64,000 nucleotides of DNA, taken from assembly GCA_949068525.1 (NCBI GenBank), contig CARTIQ010000001.1, positions 67,649 to 131,648 on the forward strand. Reading direction: 5' to 3'. Made by a program: the position numbers and the translations under genes. The DNA comes from an uncultured Eubacteriales bacterium. Its GTDB lineage: Bacteria > Bacillota > Clostridia > Oscillospirales > Acutalibacteraceae. Positions 26,650 through 35,159 of the stretch are shown here, piece after piece; the first letter of the stretch is position 1, and each line of letters starts with the position of its first letter. Below the pieces are notes generated by a model that saw only the letters and a list, made by a program, of their open reading frames with translations, had not been told where the DNA came from and ran no database searches.

Positions 26650-27852
26650 TTGAAAAAAGGTATTTTTGCTAAAAAACTTTTGGCTTTATTTTTTGTTGCC
26701 AGCATTTCTTTGTGCGCAAATATATATTCTACTCCTGCCTCGGCAGCTTCCGGAACTTTGCCGTCTAAATATTCTTCTCCAATGGTAGAAAATAAAAACC
26801 AACAAAGGAACGGCACGTGTTGGGCTTTTGCCGTTATTGCAACTTTAGAAACATTTCTTAAAAAGAACAGCTTATATAAAGAACCACTGTCGGAGCAACA
26901 TATGTCTGCCTTATGTAGCCGTGGACCTTCTGATTTTGGTTGGCAGGATTTAAAGCATAATGGAAGTTTTTGCGCTACAAGTGCTTACCTTACAGCAGGT
27001 TCAGGGCCTGTTTCTGGACATGTCTGCCCTTATGACTATGATAAGATTGAGTTCAATCAAGATCTGTTAAATATCACCCCTCTGTTTTGGGTCTATGGCA
27101 TAAAAGACGTCGATAAAGATGTTGATTCCATTAAACAGGCCGTAGCTAAATATGGTGCAGTAGCCGCTGTAATTATTGTAAACGACATATATTATCACGC
27201 TGTGTCAATTGTCGGTTGGGATGATGCCGAACAAAAATGGCTTGTAAAAGACAGCGCCAAAAATCCTAACAACTATAGGTGGATACCATATTTAACTATA
27301 ATTAAGGCACTTATGTGCATGACAGATGTAAGAAAGTTCGATGATAAATTAAAAAGGTATCAACACGACGAATACGGTGTTACATGGTTTTGGGACTATT
27401 GTAGTAAAAATGCTACTATTTCTAATGTGTTTGACTTTGAAGGCAACGAAAAACTTGAATCTGTTATGATAAATAGCAATTCTCCTAATGTACAGATCTC
27501 CCTATATCTTGCACCCGTGTTGAGCAATGGTGCTCCTAACGAAGATAAATCTACTTGGCAGCATTTGCATAACGGATATGCCCCATATTCTGGTTACTTT
27601 TCGTTCTCTTTAAAAAATAAGGTCAAATTAAATAAGGGAAAATACGCTATAATTGCGCAGATGTCTCAAACGGACAAATCTTCAAATCCTCGTATTGGGT
27701 ATATGGCTCCTAGTGAAAAATTAAATCTAGGCAACAATAATCCGGGCAAAAGTTTCGTTTTAGTTAATAGTAAATTTTATGATGTTACATCATTACAAAA
27801 TTGCAATTCTATTCACGGGTTTTCAATCAAAGCTGAAACTCGGCGCTTATAA
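26650..27852 (+). CDS. Secreted papain-like (C1A) cysteine protease with C-terminal lectin-like domain
   Basis: Predicted exported protease, about 400 aa. Seen: a Sec signal (KKLLALFFVASISLCANIYS, cleavage probably after PASA), then a C1A domain: QRNGTCWAFAVIATLE (catalytic Cys), YHAVSIVGWDD (catalytic His), and WLVKDSAKNPNN (third catalytic position). The C-terminal ~150 residues form a beta-rich region resembling the lectin-like domain attached to clostridial C1 peptidases. No propeptide inhibitor domain or cell-wall sorting signal is seen. AAGGA abuts the ATG at 26641 but lies 9 nt before the TTG at 26650, so TTG is preferred. Own promoter and terminator: a single-gene unit. Substrate unknown; host proteins or secreted polypeptides are possible. 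Confidence 0.87.
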   Translation: MKKGIFAKKLLALFFVASISLCANIYSTPASAASGTLPSKYSSPMVENKNQQRNGTCWAFAVIATLETFLKKNSLYKEPLSEQHMSALCSRGPSDFGWQDLKHNGSFCATSAYLTAGSGPVSGHVCPYDYDKIEFNQDLLNITPLFWVYGIKDVDKDVDSIKQAVAKYGAVAAVIIVNDIYYHAVSIVGWDDAEQKWLVKDSAKNPNNYRWIPYLTIIKALMCMTDVRKFDDKLKRYQHDEYGVTWFWDYCSKNATISNVFDFEGNEKLESVMINSNSPNVQISLYLAPVLSNGAPNEDKSTWQHLHNGYAPYSGYFSFSLKNKVKLNKGKYAIIAQMSQTDKSSNPRIGYMAPSEKLNLGNNNPGKSFVLVNSKFYDVTSLQNCNSIHGFSIKAETRRL

Positions 27853-27899
27853 CCTTAAATCAGCACATTATAAAAATCTCTAATCTAAATATAAAATTT

Positions 27900-27927
27900 G
27901 CTGCTCACTTTTTGTGAGCAGCTTTTT
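27900..27927 (+). terminator. Intrinsic terminator after the C1A protease gene
   Basis: GCTGCTCAC (27900-27908), loop TTTTT, GTGAGCAGC (27914-27922), then TTTTT: a perfect 9-bp stem. Confidence 0.9.
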
Positions 27928-27978
27928 ACAATTTAAAACAGCAAACGCAAAAATTTATTGTTTTAAACTGTTATATTT

Positions 27979-28011
27979 TAGTTAGCTTAAAATATTAAAT
28001 TAAGCTAACTA
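27979..28011. repeat. Perfect 12-bp inverted repeat downstream of spoIVFB
   Basis: TAGTTAGCTTAA (27979-27990) and TTAAGCTAACTA (28000-28011) flank a 9-nt AT loop in the convergent gap between the protease gene and spoIVFB. It may act as an AT-rich terminator hairpin, but no long T-tract follows on the minus strand. The rest of 27928-28082 shows no gene. Confidence 0.6.
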
Positions 28012-28082
28012 TTAATATTTTTACTATTTTGGAGCGCATTACTCCTGGAATTATTTCACTACAAATAAATTTTAGAGCATTA

Positions 28083-28697
28083 TTAGTAATAAAACTCTCT
28101 ATGCTTTAAGAGTAAAATCCCCATTAAGTAGCAACTTAAAAATAACAATGAAAAATTATATTTCGATACAATCAATATGTAAAACCCTAAAACCGCCACC
28201 GGGAGCAGCACCATAAACGACGTTAGCACCGTAAAATTTTCTGCTGTTTTTAAAGTTAATTTTCGGCTTAACAAATTAAAAAAAATTTGCCCTCCATCTA
28301 GCGACTCTATAGGCAAAATGTTAAACGCCGCAATAAAGAGATTCTCATATATGGGCTTTAGCAACCAGGAATATCCCGTAACCTTAAATATACAACAAAG
28401 CAGTGCGCAAAAAATTATATTTGCTAATGGGCCCGCTACAAGAATGAACACATCGTCGTTATAATGCCGCTTGGTCCTATTTTTATCGATTATATTTATG
28501 TCGAACGCTTTAAAAGTAATTTTTTGAGGCCGGCATTTTTTTATCATCATTGCAGATATATGCCCCAGCTCATGGATCAGCGCTGCAACCACACCATAGA
28601 CTATCATGCCGTTGCTATCAACTAGCAAAAGTAAGGTGATTATCGTTAAAAATGGGAAGCTCACGGTAAACTTGCATCCTAAAAATTCAAACTGCAT
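28083..28697 (-). CDS. spoIVFB: Site-2 protease, SpoIVFB-like (M50)
   Basis: Intramembrane zinc protease; in Bacillus it cleaves pro-sigma-K in the mother cell. About 204 aa with five or so membrane segments. Seen: HExxH in VAALIHELGHISAMM and the second metal/active-site motif NILPIESLDGGQIFF. The ATG at 28697 follows the M23 stop (TGATATG), so the two are coupled; an upstream in-frame ORF extension to 28748 runs inside the M23 gene and is not credible. Being paired with a membrane M23 protein is the SpoIVFA-SpoIVFB arrangement. A sporulation role is inferred; a general M50 protease is the alternative. Confidence 0.82.
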   Translation of the reverse strand: MQFEFLGCKFTVSFPFLTIITLLLLVDSNGMIVYGVVAALIHELGHISAMMIKKCRPQKITFKAFDINIIDKNRTKRHYNDDVFILVAGPLANIIFCALLCCIFKVTGYSWLLKPIYENLFIAAFNILPIESLDGGQIFFNLLSRKLTLKTAENFTVLTSFMVLLPVAVLGFYILIVSKYNFSLLFLSCYLMGILLLKHREFYY

Positions 28698-28698
28698 A

Positions 28699-29475
28699 TC
28701 AAACGTGCATATTCTCGAAAAACGGTTCTGGATCGTACTTTTTGCCACTTATAATTAATTCGACATGAAGGTGCGTTCCTGTAGAATAGCTGCCTGTGTT
28801 ACCCATCAAAGCTATATTCTGTTTGCGTTTTATGTGGTCTCCCTCGCTAACCTTTATCTCCTTACAGTGCGCATACAACGTCTTTATTCCGTTACCATGG
28901 TCTATAATCACCGCATTACCAAACGACGCACTACTCCATGTTCTCTCAACTACCCCTGGCATGATAGCATATATCGGAGCTCCATCTTCTGCGCAAATAT
29001 CCAGCCCACTGTGAAGCTTTTCTTCCCCCGAAATAGGATCAAATCTTTTGCCAAACTTAGAAGTAATGACCCCACGGTCTATAGGGTTAGAAACACCAAT
29101 AGAAAGCCCGACTGTCGTGCGCTCTATATTATTTTTCTCATTAACTACAAAAGTCTCTACCACCTTTTCTTTATTCTTCAAATTTATAAACGGAGCTCTA
29201 ACGTTAAAAGAGTCCGAGCTCTCGCTGCTGTCTGCCGCGGTAATTATCGAGTTATTGATGTTCTCCATATACCAGCTGCGGACCAAATTAAAATATTCTC
29301 CGCCAATAAATTTAAAAGCAAGCATAACAGTCAAAAAGATAATACTCACAGCCAGCTGAACAGCCAAAAGTAGCGGCGCTCCCTCGTATCTTGAGCGTTT
29401 TTTTTCCCTAGCACTATTCAAATCTTTCGCTTCGCTCAAAGAATAGCCATTATTAACCTTCAAATTTTCGTTCAT
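28699..29475 (-). CDS. Membrane-anchored M23 (LytM) peptidase, SpoIVFA-like
   Basis: About 258 aa: a charged cytosolic N-terminus, one membrane segment (LLAVQLAVSIIFLTVMLAF), a linker, then a LytM domain with GVITSKFGKRFDP, HSGLDI (metal His and Asp), YAHCKEI, and HLHVE (HxH), so the zinc ligands are present. It lies immediately upstream of spoIVFB, so a SpoIVFA-type regulatory or scaffold role is likely, with endopeptidase activity possible. The ATG at 29475 lacks a nearby SD: a strong GGGAGG sits 44 nt upstream (29520-29525). An in-frame GTG at 29568 also lacks an SD. Start uncertain. Confidence 0.78.
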   Translation of the reverse strand: MNENLKVNNGYSLSEAKDLNSAREKKRSRYEGAPLLLAVQLAVSIIFLTVMLAFKFIGGEYFNLVRSWYMENINNSIITAADSSESSDSFNVRAPFINLKNKEKVVETFVVNEKNNIERTTVGLSIGVSNPIDRGVITSKFGKRFDPISGEEKLHSGLDICAEDGAPIYAIMPGVVERTWSSASFGNAVIIDHGNGIKTLYAHCKEIKVSEGDHIKRKQNIALMGNTGSYSTGTHLHVELIISGKKYDPEPFFENMHV

Positions 29476-29607
29476 ACAACAAACTAGCCACCATCTTAAG
29501 TTAGATCTCGGCCTTTTTGCCTCCCTTGCGTTCTTGTCTACTAAATTAATATGAACAAAATCAAGCACAAATTACTTTTTGCAAATAAAAATAAGCCTAA
29601 CGACGTT

Positions 29608-30306
29608 TTAAATGTTCTTGATGCAACTAAAAATCATAAAAAAGTGCAATATGCTGCCCAGCAAAACAAACAGGTGCCACACCGAATGCACATACTTTTG
29701 CTTTTTGCCAACAACATACAAAACTGCACCAACAGTGTAAGCGACTCCACCCCAGACCAAAAGAGCAAGCTGTCCAGCTGTAATACTCTCAATCAGCGGT
29801 TTAAAAGCTATTACAACTACCCAGCCCATTGCAATGTAGCAGATCATGGAAAATTTCGCAAACTTTTTTATGTCAATCGAGTTAAAAACGATTCCAACAA
29901 TCGCCGCGATCCACACTATAAAAAATAAACTCCAACCAACAAAGCTATCAAGAACCAAAAGGCATATTGGCGTATACGTGCCCGCAATCAATAGAAAAAT
30001 CGAACAATGGTCCAGCACTCTAAAGACTTTCTTGGCTCTGCAAGGTAAAAGCGAATGGTAAAGCGTCGAGATGATGTACAGAACAAAGAGAGACGAAGAA
30101 TAAATCGTGACGCAAACTGTAGATTTTATCTCGAAATTTGAATTTATAATCAGCAAAATTATAGCAATAATCGAAAGCACGGCGCCAATGCCATGAGATA
30201 TCGCGTTCATCAATTCTTCTGATATCGAATATTCCGGCAAATTGAACTCCTTTAACTTTTTTAAGCGCATCCTGGCCTTCTCCGACAAAACTTTTTTCTT
30301 AAACAT
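29608..30306 (-). CDS. Hemolysin III / PAQR family membrane protein
   Basis: 232 aa with seven predicted membrane helices. Family marks seen: SEELMNAISHGIGAVLSI near the N-terminus, STLYHSLLPCRAKKVFRVLD, DHCSIFLLIAGTYTPICLL and HSVWHLFVLLGSILHFF, the His/Asp/Ser residues of the PAQR hydrolase-like site. Bacterial members are linked to membrane homeostasis; the name hemolysin is historical and does not imply toxicity. Downstream of typA in the same direction. Confidence 0.88.
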   Translation of the reverse strand: MFKKKVLSEKARMRLKKLKEFNLPEYSISEELMNAISHGIGAVLSIIAIILLIINSNFEIKSTVCVTIYSSSLFVLYIISTLYHSLLPCRAKKVFRVLDHCSIFLLIAGTYTPICLLVLDSFVGWSLFFIVWIAAIVGIVFNSIDIKKFAKFSMICYIAMGWVVVIAFKPLIESITAGQLALLVWGGVAYTVGAVLYVVGKKQKYVHSVWHLFVLLGSILHFFMIFSCIKNI

Positions 30307-30358
30307 AAAATCGAGCGCCTCCCATTGTACAAATAAGGCTATTTCAAAAACCTCAAAA

Positions 30359-32182
30359 CTAGCTCCTGCTGGCCTTTTTCATCCTCTGCTCTTTATTCAG
30401 TATAATTTTCCTAAGGCGAATATTCTGTGGCGTTACCTCAACCAGCTCGTCGTCGGTAATAAATTCAAGCGACTGCTCCAGGCTCAAAACAGTGTGTGGC
30501 GTAAGTTTTAAAGCATCGTCCGAGCCTGAAGCTCTCGTATTTGTGATATGCTTTTTCTTACATACATTCACCACCAAGTCCTCTGCCTTGGGATTCTCGC
30601 CTACTATCATGCCCTCATAAACCGGTGTACCAGCACCAATAAAGAGTCTGCCTCTTTCTTGTGCTGCAAAAAGGCCATATGTGGTGGCTTCTCCGGGTTC
30701 GTGTGCTATTAAAGATCCACAACTTCGCTGCAAAACGTCACCTTTATACGGTTCATAGCCGTCAAAAACATGGTTCATTATGCCGTTTCCATTGGTATCA
30801 GTCAAAAACTCCGAGCGGTAGCCCATAAGGCACCTTGCAGGAATCTTAAACTCCAAATGAGTCGTCCCTGTACCCTTTGCCGACATATTTAAAAGCTCGG
30901 CCTTTCTTCCCCCGATTTTCTCCATAACAGCGCCCACGTAATTGTCCGGCACCTCGATCATCAAAAGTTCTATGGGTTCGTTCAAAACTCCGTCAATCTG
31001 CTTCATTATAACTTTTGGTCGCGATACCTGGAACTCAAAATTTTGCCGCCTCATGGTCTCAATCAGAATCGATAAGTGCAACTCGCCACGGCCAGAAACC
31101 TTAAAAGTATCGGCAGAATCAGTCTCCTCAACCCGCATCGCAACATTTGTCTCAACCTCTTTAAACAAGCGTTCACGAATATTCCTCGAAGTAACAAACT
31201 TGCCCTCTTGTCCAGCAAATGGGCTATTATTCACCATAAACAGCATAGAAACAGTCGGCTCATCGATCTTTATAAACGGTAAAGCTTCCGGGTATTCCGG
31301 TGCACAAGCCGTCTCCCCAATATTTAGCTCATCGATGCCAGAAACCGCCACAATATCCCCCAAAGCAGCTTCTTCAAGCTCAACACGCTTTAGTCCCTCA
31401 AACTGGTAGAGCTTGGCGATCTTCACATTTTTGTTAGTACCATCCAGCCGGCACAAAACTGCACTTTGCCCCGACTTAATCGCACCACGCTCAACCCGGC
31501 CAATTCCGATCCTACCCACATATTCATCGTAATCTATATTCGAGAACAAAATCTGAAGCGGCGCATTCATTTCTCCACAAGGTGGGGGTACTTCTGCAAC
31601 AATCTTCTCAAACAAAGGGTCCATATTCTCACCCCTTTGCGCAGGGTCCAAAGTCGCATATCCTTCCTTGGCAGAAGCGTAAATAACCGGGAAATCCAAC
31701 TGTTCGTCGTCCGCGCCAAGCTCAATGAATAAGTCCAAAACTTCGTCCAAAACCTCTTGAGGCCTTGCGCCCGGTCTATCTATTTTGTTAAGCACTACAA
31801 TCGGCTTCTTGCCAAGCTCCAACGCCTTTTTCAGCACGAATCTCGTCTGAGGCATACACCCTTCAAAAGCGTCTACCAAAAGCAAAACTCCATCAACCAT
31901 AGTGAGAATCCGCTCAACCTCGCCGCCAAAATCGGCGTGGCCAGGTGTGTCCACAATATTTATCTTTACGCCGTTATACATTACAGCTGTATTTTTTGAA
32001 AGGATCGTGATTCCCCGCTCGCGCTCAAGGTCATTCGAGTCCATTACCCTCTCCGCTACAGATTCATTTTGCCTAAAAACGCCACTCTGCCTCAGTAATT
32101 TGTCCACAAGCGTCGTCTTTCCGTGGTCTACGTGCGCAATTATCGCAATATTCCTCAAATTCTCTCGCAAGTCCATTTTCAT
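30359..32182 (-). CDS. typA: Ribosome-associated GTPase TypA/BipA
   Basis: Translational GTPase involved in 50S assembly and stress adaptation, about 607 aa. Seen: NIAIIAHVDHGKTTLVDKLL (G1), RERGITIL (switch I), DTPGHADFGGEVER (G3), NKIDRPGARP (G4), elongation-factor-G-like domains, and the BipA-specific C-terminus (GMIVGENPKAEDLVVNVCKK). The ATG at 32182 has GAGG 6 nt upstream; an ATG two codons earlier overlaps the SD. Between the LURP-one-like gene and hlyIII. Confidence 0.96.
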   Translation of the reverse strand: MKMDLRENLRNIAIIAHVDHGKTTLVDKLLRQSGVFRQNESVAERVMDSNDLERERGITILSKNTAVMYNGVKINIVDTPGHADFGGEVERILTMVDGVLLLVDAFEGCMPQTRFVLKKALELGKKPIVVLNKIDRPGARPQEVLDEVLDLFIELGADDEQLDFPVIYASAKEGYATLDPAQRGENMDPLFEKIVAEVPPPCGEMNAPLQILFSNIDYDEYVGRIGIGRVERGAIKSGQSAVLCRLDGTNKNVKIAKLYQFEGLKRVELEEAALGDIVAVSGIDELNIGETACAPEYPEALPFIKIDEPTVSMLFMVNNSPFAGQEGKFVTSRNIRERLFKEVETNVAMRVEETDSADTFKVSGRGELHLSILIETMRRQNFEFQVSRPKVIMKQIDGVLNEPIELLMIEVPDNYVGAVMEKIGGRKAELLNMSAKGTGTTHLEFKIPARCLMGYRSEFLTDTNGNGIMNHVFDGYEPYKGDVLQRSCGSLIAHEPGEATTYGLFAAQERGRLFIGAGTPVYEGMIVGENPKAEDLVVNVCKKKHITNTRASGSDDALKLTPHTVLSLEQSLEFITDDELVEVTPQNIRLRKIILNKEQRMKKASRS

Positions 32183-32195
32183 CAACATCCTCTTT

Positions 32196-32804
32196 TTAAT
32201 TTTTATTTTTTATATCTGCTTTTTTCAACTCGTCAAGTTTGTTCACATTCGCCGAAAACGTCTCTCTAATCGGCCCCAAGATCTTTTTGTTATTCAAAAT
32301 ATACTTTGCAAAAAACGCGTTATCTCTAGCTTTTTGTTCTGTCTTTTCATCGTTCAAAAGCAATGTCTCAATACAAAGCGAAACACAGATGCTCAAAAGC
32401 TCCAGTTCATCCTGCAATATGTCCAGCTCATAATAATTTTTAAAATTGTCTTTGTGCGTCATTATTACGGCCTTGTTTTCATTAACTAATGAAAATTCCT
32501 TTCTCAAAATGTCACCAACAATCGCGATAGTGTAGCCCTTTATAAACGCCGAAATATTGTCTTCCTGCACTTTTAAAATCAATTTAAACTTCCTTTCTCC
32601 GGCGCTAATATTGTAAGTCTTGTTAAAAGAAAAACCATGCTGCCTTATTTTAGAAACTCGCTTACCAAGCGCATTGTTCACATCCAGTTTAATGCCCAAA
32701 ACACTGTGTTCCACCGGCACAAAATATTTCTCTTCGCCGGTAGAATTATAAACCATAAAACCCGATTTGGGCTGCAACTGTGCGCTTTTTATGTATAACT
32801 TCAT
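32196..32804 (-). CDS. LURP-one-related (tubby-like fold) protein
   Basis: 202-aa cytosolic protein with the pattern of the LURP-one-related family (YxjI-like): MKLYIKSAQLQPKSGFMVYN, then HSVLGIKLDVNNALGKRVSKIRQ and repeated beta-strand turns to FIKGYTIAIVGDILRKEF, ending in a hydrophobic helix (ELLSICVSLCIETLLL) of the tubby type. No catalytic residues are evident, and function in bacteria is unknown. Followed after 13 nt by typA. Assignment rests on pattern similarity, not alignment. Confidence 0.6.
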   Translation of the reverse strand: MKLYIKSAQLQPKSGFMVYNSTGEEKYFVPVEHSVLGIKLDVNNALGKRVSKIRQHGFSFNKTYNISAGERKFKLILKVQEDNISAFIKGYTIAIVGDILRKEFSLVNENKAVIMTHKDNFKNYYELDILQDELELLSICVSLCIETLLLNDEKTEQKARDNAFFAKYILNNKKILGPIRETFSANVNKLDELKKADIKNKN

Positions 32805-32831
32805 AAAGCAAAATCCTCACATTAATTTTTC

Positions 32832-33770
32832 TTAAGCCGAAACCAGCTTGCACGCAAATTTTACAAGGACATCATTAAAAGGCAGCAAAATAGCGGTCGA
32901 AACTATATTAAACAAAATATGTAAAGCAGAAATTTTAAGCATAACATTCTGGGCAAAAACAGCCTCAAAAACTTGTAAAAATGGAGTTATCAAGCTAAGG
33001 CAAGTAAAAACAGTGGCACCAATCAAGTTAAATAAAAAATGGATAATAACTGCACGTTTCGCACTTTTCTTAGTTTCAAAAGAAGCAATCAGTGTGGTAA
33101 CGCAAGTGCCGATATTTTGGCCATAAACGGCAAACGCCGCATTTCTAAAAGATATTGCCCCCGCCAGACTCAGGGCTTCCAGCAACCCCATGGACACAGA
33201 AGAGCTCTGCACCACCGCAGTAAAAGTAACTCCAAAAAGCACCCCAATAAACGGATTACTAAGAGACATCAAAAACTCACCTACAACCGGTAAAGTCGAA
33301 ATTGGCCTTGCAGCGCTACTGATCATATTCATACCTAAAAACAGCATTCCAAACCCAAGCAAAGCACTGCCCACTGCCTTAAATGCGTCCCAGTTTAAAC
33401 TCTCAAGAACCACTCCTCCAAAAATAATCAAAGGCGCAAATCCTAGCAAATTTATAGCCATAATCAGCGGCGTAACAGTCGTGCCAACATTTGCACCCAT
33501 AATTACCGCTGCTGCCTGAGTCAACTCCATCAATCCTGCGTCCAGCATACCAATAACAATCACCGTTACGGCAGAAGAGCTCTGCACTATCGCCGTGATC
33601 ACAAACCCCACAAAAGCCGCCATATACTTGTTACAAGTAACCTTAGAAATCATCTCTCTAAAAAGCGAGTTCGAAACTCTCGCAAAGCTCTGCGTCATCT
33701 CACGCACTCCAAACAGGAATAACCCCAAGCCACCCAACATATTAAATAAACTTTCTAAAATCATGTTCAC
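32832..33770 (-). CDS. Na+/Pi cotransporter family protein (NptA/YjbB type)
   Basis: Membrane protein of about 312 aa with the two inverted family repeats, each with a QSSS motif: AIVQSSSAVTVIVIGMLDAG and AVVQSSSVSMGLLEALSLAG. Predicted sodium-coupled phosphate transport or export. It lacks the C-terminal PhoU-like domain found in many relatives. GTG at 33770 has GGGGG 11 nt upstream; an upstream TTG (33791) and an ATG at 33764 are alternatives. Between prfB and the LURP-one-like gene. Confidence 0.87.
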   Translation of the reverse strand: MNMILESLFNMLGGLGLFLFGVREMTQSFARVSNSLFREMISKVTCNKYMAAFVGFVITAIVQSSSAVTVIVIGMLDAGLMELTQAAAVIMGANVGTTVTPLIMAINLLGFAPLIIFGGVVLESLNWDAFKAVGSALLGFGMLFLGMNMISSAARPISTLPVVGEFLMSLSNPFIGVLFGVTFTAVVQSSSVSMGLLEALSLAGAISFRNAAFAVYGQNIGTCVTTLIASFETKKSAKRAVIIHFLFNLIGATVFTCLSLITPFLQVFEAVFAQNVMLKISALHILFNIVSTAILLPFNDVLVKFACKLVSA

Positions 33771-33852
33771 TACAAAATTAACCCCCGCCAAAACTTAAAT
33801 CTTAAACATTATATTTCTTTAAACGAAGATTAATTTTCAACAACAACCAATC

Positions 33853-34965
33853 TTAGTGCGACTTTAAGCTAATATCCTTTAAATAAGCATTAATGAAGCC
33901 ATCTATATCACCATCCATGACGGCATTAACGTTGCCCATTTCAAAATTCGTACGATGGTCTTTAACCAAAGTGTACGGCATAAAAACGTAAGATCGGATC
34001 TGGGATCCCCACGCAATGTCCTTTTGAACACCTTTAATATCCTCAATTTTCTCCAGATGTTCGCGCTCTTTAATCTCAACCAGCTTAGATTTCAGCATCT
34101 TTAAGGCAACTTCCCGGTTCTGGTGCTGACTTCTCTCATTTTGGCAAGCAACGGTAATCTCCGTAGGTATGTGCGTCAACCGTACAGCCGAAGATGTCTT
34201 ATTAACATGCTGACCACCGGCTCCGCTTGCCCTAAATACGTCCATCTTTATGTCGTCCGGCGCAATCTCCACATTAAAATCGTCGTCAATCTCAGGCATG
34301 ACTTCCACCGACGCAAAGGAAGTATGCCGCCTACCAGAAGAATCAAAGGGCGAAATCCTAACCAACCGATGCACCCCCGCCTCCGACTTTAAATATCCAT
34401 AAGCATTAACTCCTTCAATCAGAATAGAGACATTCTTAAGTCCAGCTTCTTCGCCATCAAGATAATCCAGCGTCTTAACTCCAAAGTTATGCCGCTCACC
34501 CCATCGGTAGTACATCCGGTAAAGCATCTCTACCCAATCCTGCGCCTCAGTTCCGCCAGCCCCAGCATGCAATGTTAAAATCGCATTTTTAACATCATAT
34601 TCACCACTTAGCAACGTCTCTAATCGCTGGCTTTCTAGCTCTAACTCCACCGTTTTTAAGCTCGACTCAATCTCTTCCAACAAAGATTCATCCTGCTCCT
34701 CCTCTGCCAGGCTAATCAGCACTTTTATGTCGTCATAAAGAGACTTTAGCTTTAAATATTTCTGCTGTTTATTTTTCAAAAAGCTAATTTTTTGCAAGGT
34801 TTTATGCGATTTCTCCATATCGTCCCAAAAGTCTGGCGCAGCAGATTCTGCCTCAAGCTCGGATATTTCTTCTTTTATCTTAGAGGGGCCAATAGCCTCG
34901 GCCAAATCTTTTAAAGGGCTTGCCATATCCGCAAGAGCTAGCTTTAACTCCTCGAGTTGCAACAT
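33853..34965 (-). CDS. prfB: Peptide chain release factor 2 (no programmed frameshift)
   Basis: Terminates translation at UGA/UAA, about 370 aa. Seen: the SPF codon-recognition motif in RISPFDSSGRRHTS and GGQ in RASGAGGQHVNKTSSAV. The reading frame is continuous from ATG 34965 through LQLEELKLALADMASPLKD. The usual CTTTGAC +1 frameshift site near codon 25 is absent. GGAGG lies 6 nt before the ATG; an upstream GTG overlaps the SD. Own promoter at 34998-35026. It is the substrate of PrmC (59540-60388). Confidence 0.96.
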   Translation of the reverse strand: MLQLEELKLALADMASPLKDLAEAIGPSKIKEEISELEAESAAPDFWDDMEKSHKTLQKISFLKNKQQKYLKLKSLYDDIKVLISLAEEEQDESLLEEIESSLKTVELELESQRLETLLSGEYDVKNAILTLHAGAGGTEAQDWVEMLYRMYYRWGERHNFGVKTLDYLDGEEAGLKNVSILIEGVNAYGYLKSEAGVHRLVRISPFDSSGRRHTSFASVEVMPEIDDDFNVEIAPDDIKMDVFRASGAGGQHVNKTSSAVRLTHIPTEITVACQNERSQHQNREVALKMLKSKLVEIKEREHLEKIEDIKGVQKDIAWGSQIRSYVFMPYTLVKDHRTNFEMGNVNAVMDGDIDGFINAYLKDISLKSH

Positions 34966-34997
34966 AATATTCCTCCACACCACTTAACATAACTATA

Positions 34998-35026
34998 ATT
35001 ATACCTTAACTTTCCACAATTGTAAA
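34998..35026 (-). promoter_or_regulatory. Sigma-A promoter for prfB
   Basis: On the minus strand TTTACA (35021-35026), 17-nt spacer, TATAAT (34998-35003). Confidence 0.75.
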
Positions 35027-35085
35027 CCTGCACACACTCAAGGTTCTAATTAAGCTAGCGTACATACAGCGATAGAAAATCGGTG

Positions 35086-35114
35086 TTGAATTTTATAGAA
35101 TAATTATGTAAAAT
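35086..35114 (+). promoter_or_regulatory. Sigma-A promoter for the RING/zinc-ribbon gene and galE
   Basis: TTGAAT (35086-35091), 17-nt spacer, TAAAAT (35109-35114), about 45 nt before the start codon and divergent from the prfB promoter. Confidence 0.7.
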
Positions 35115-35159
35115 TTAACTTAGTATTAGTATAATAAAAAGAAAAAGGAGCAAAATTTA

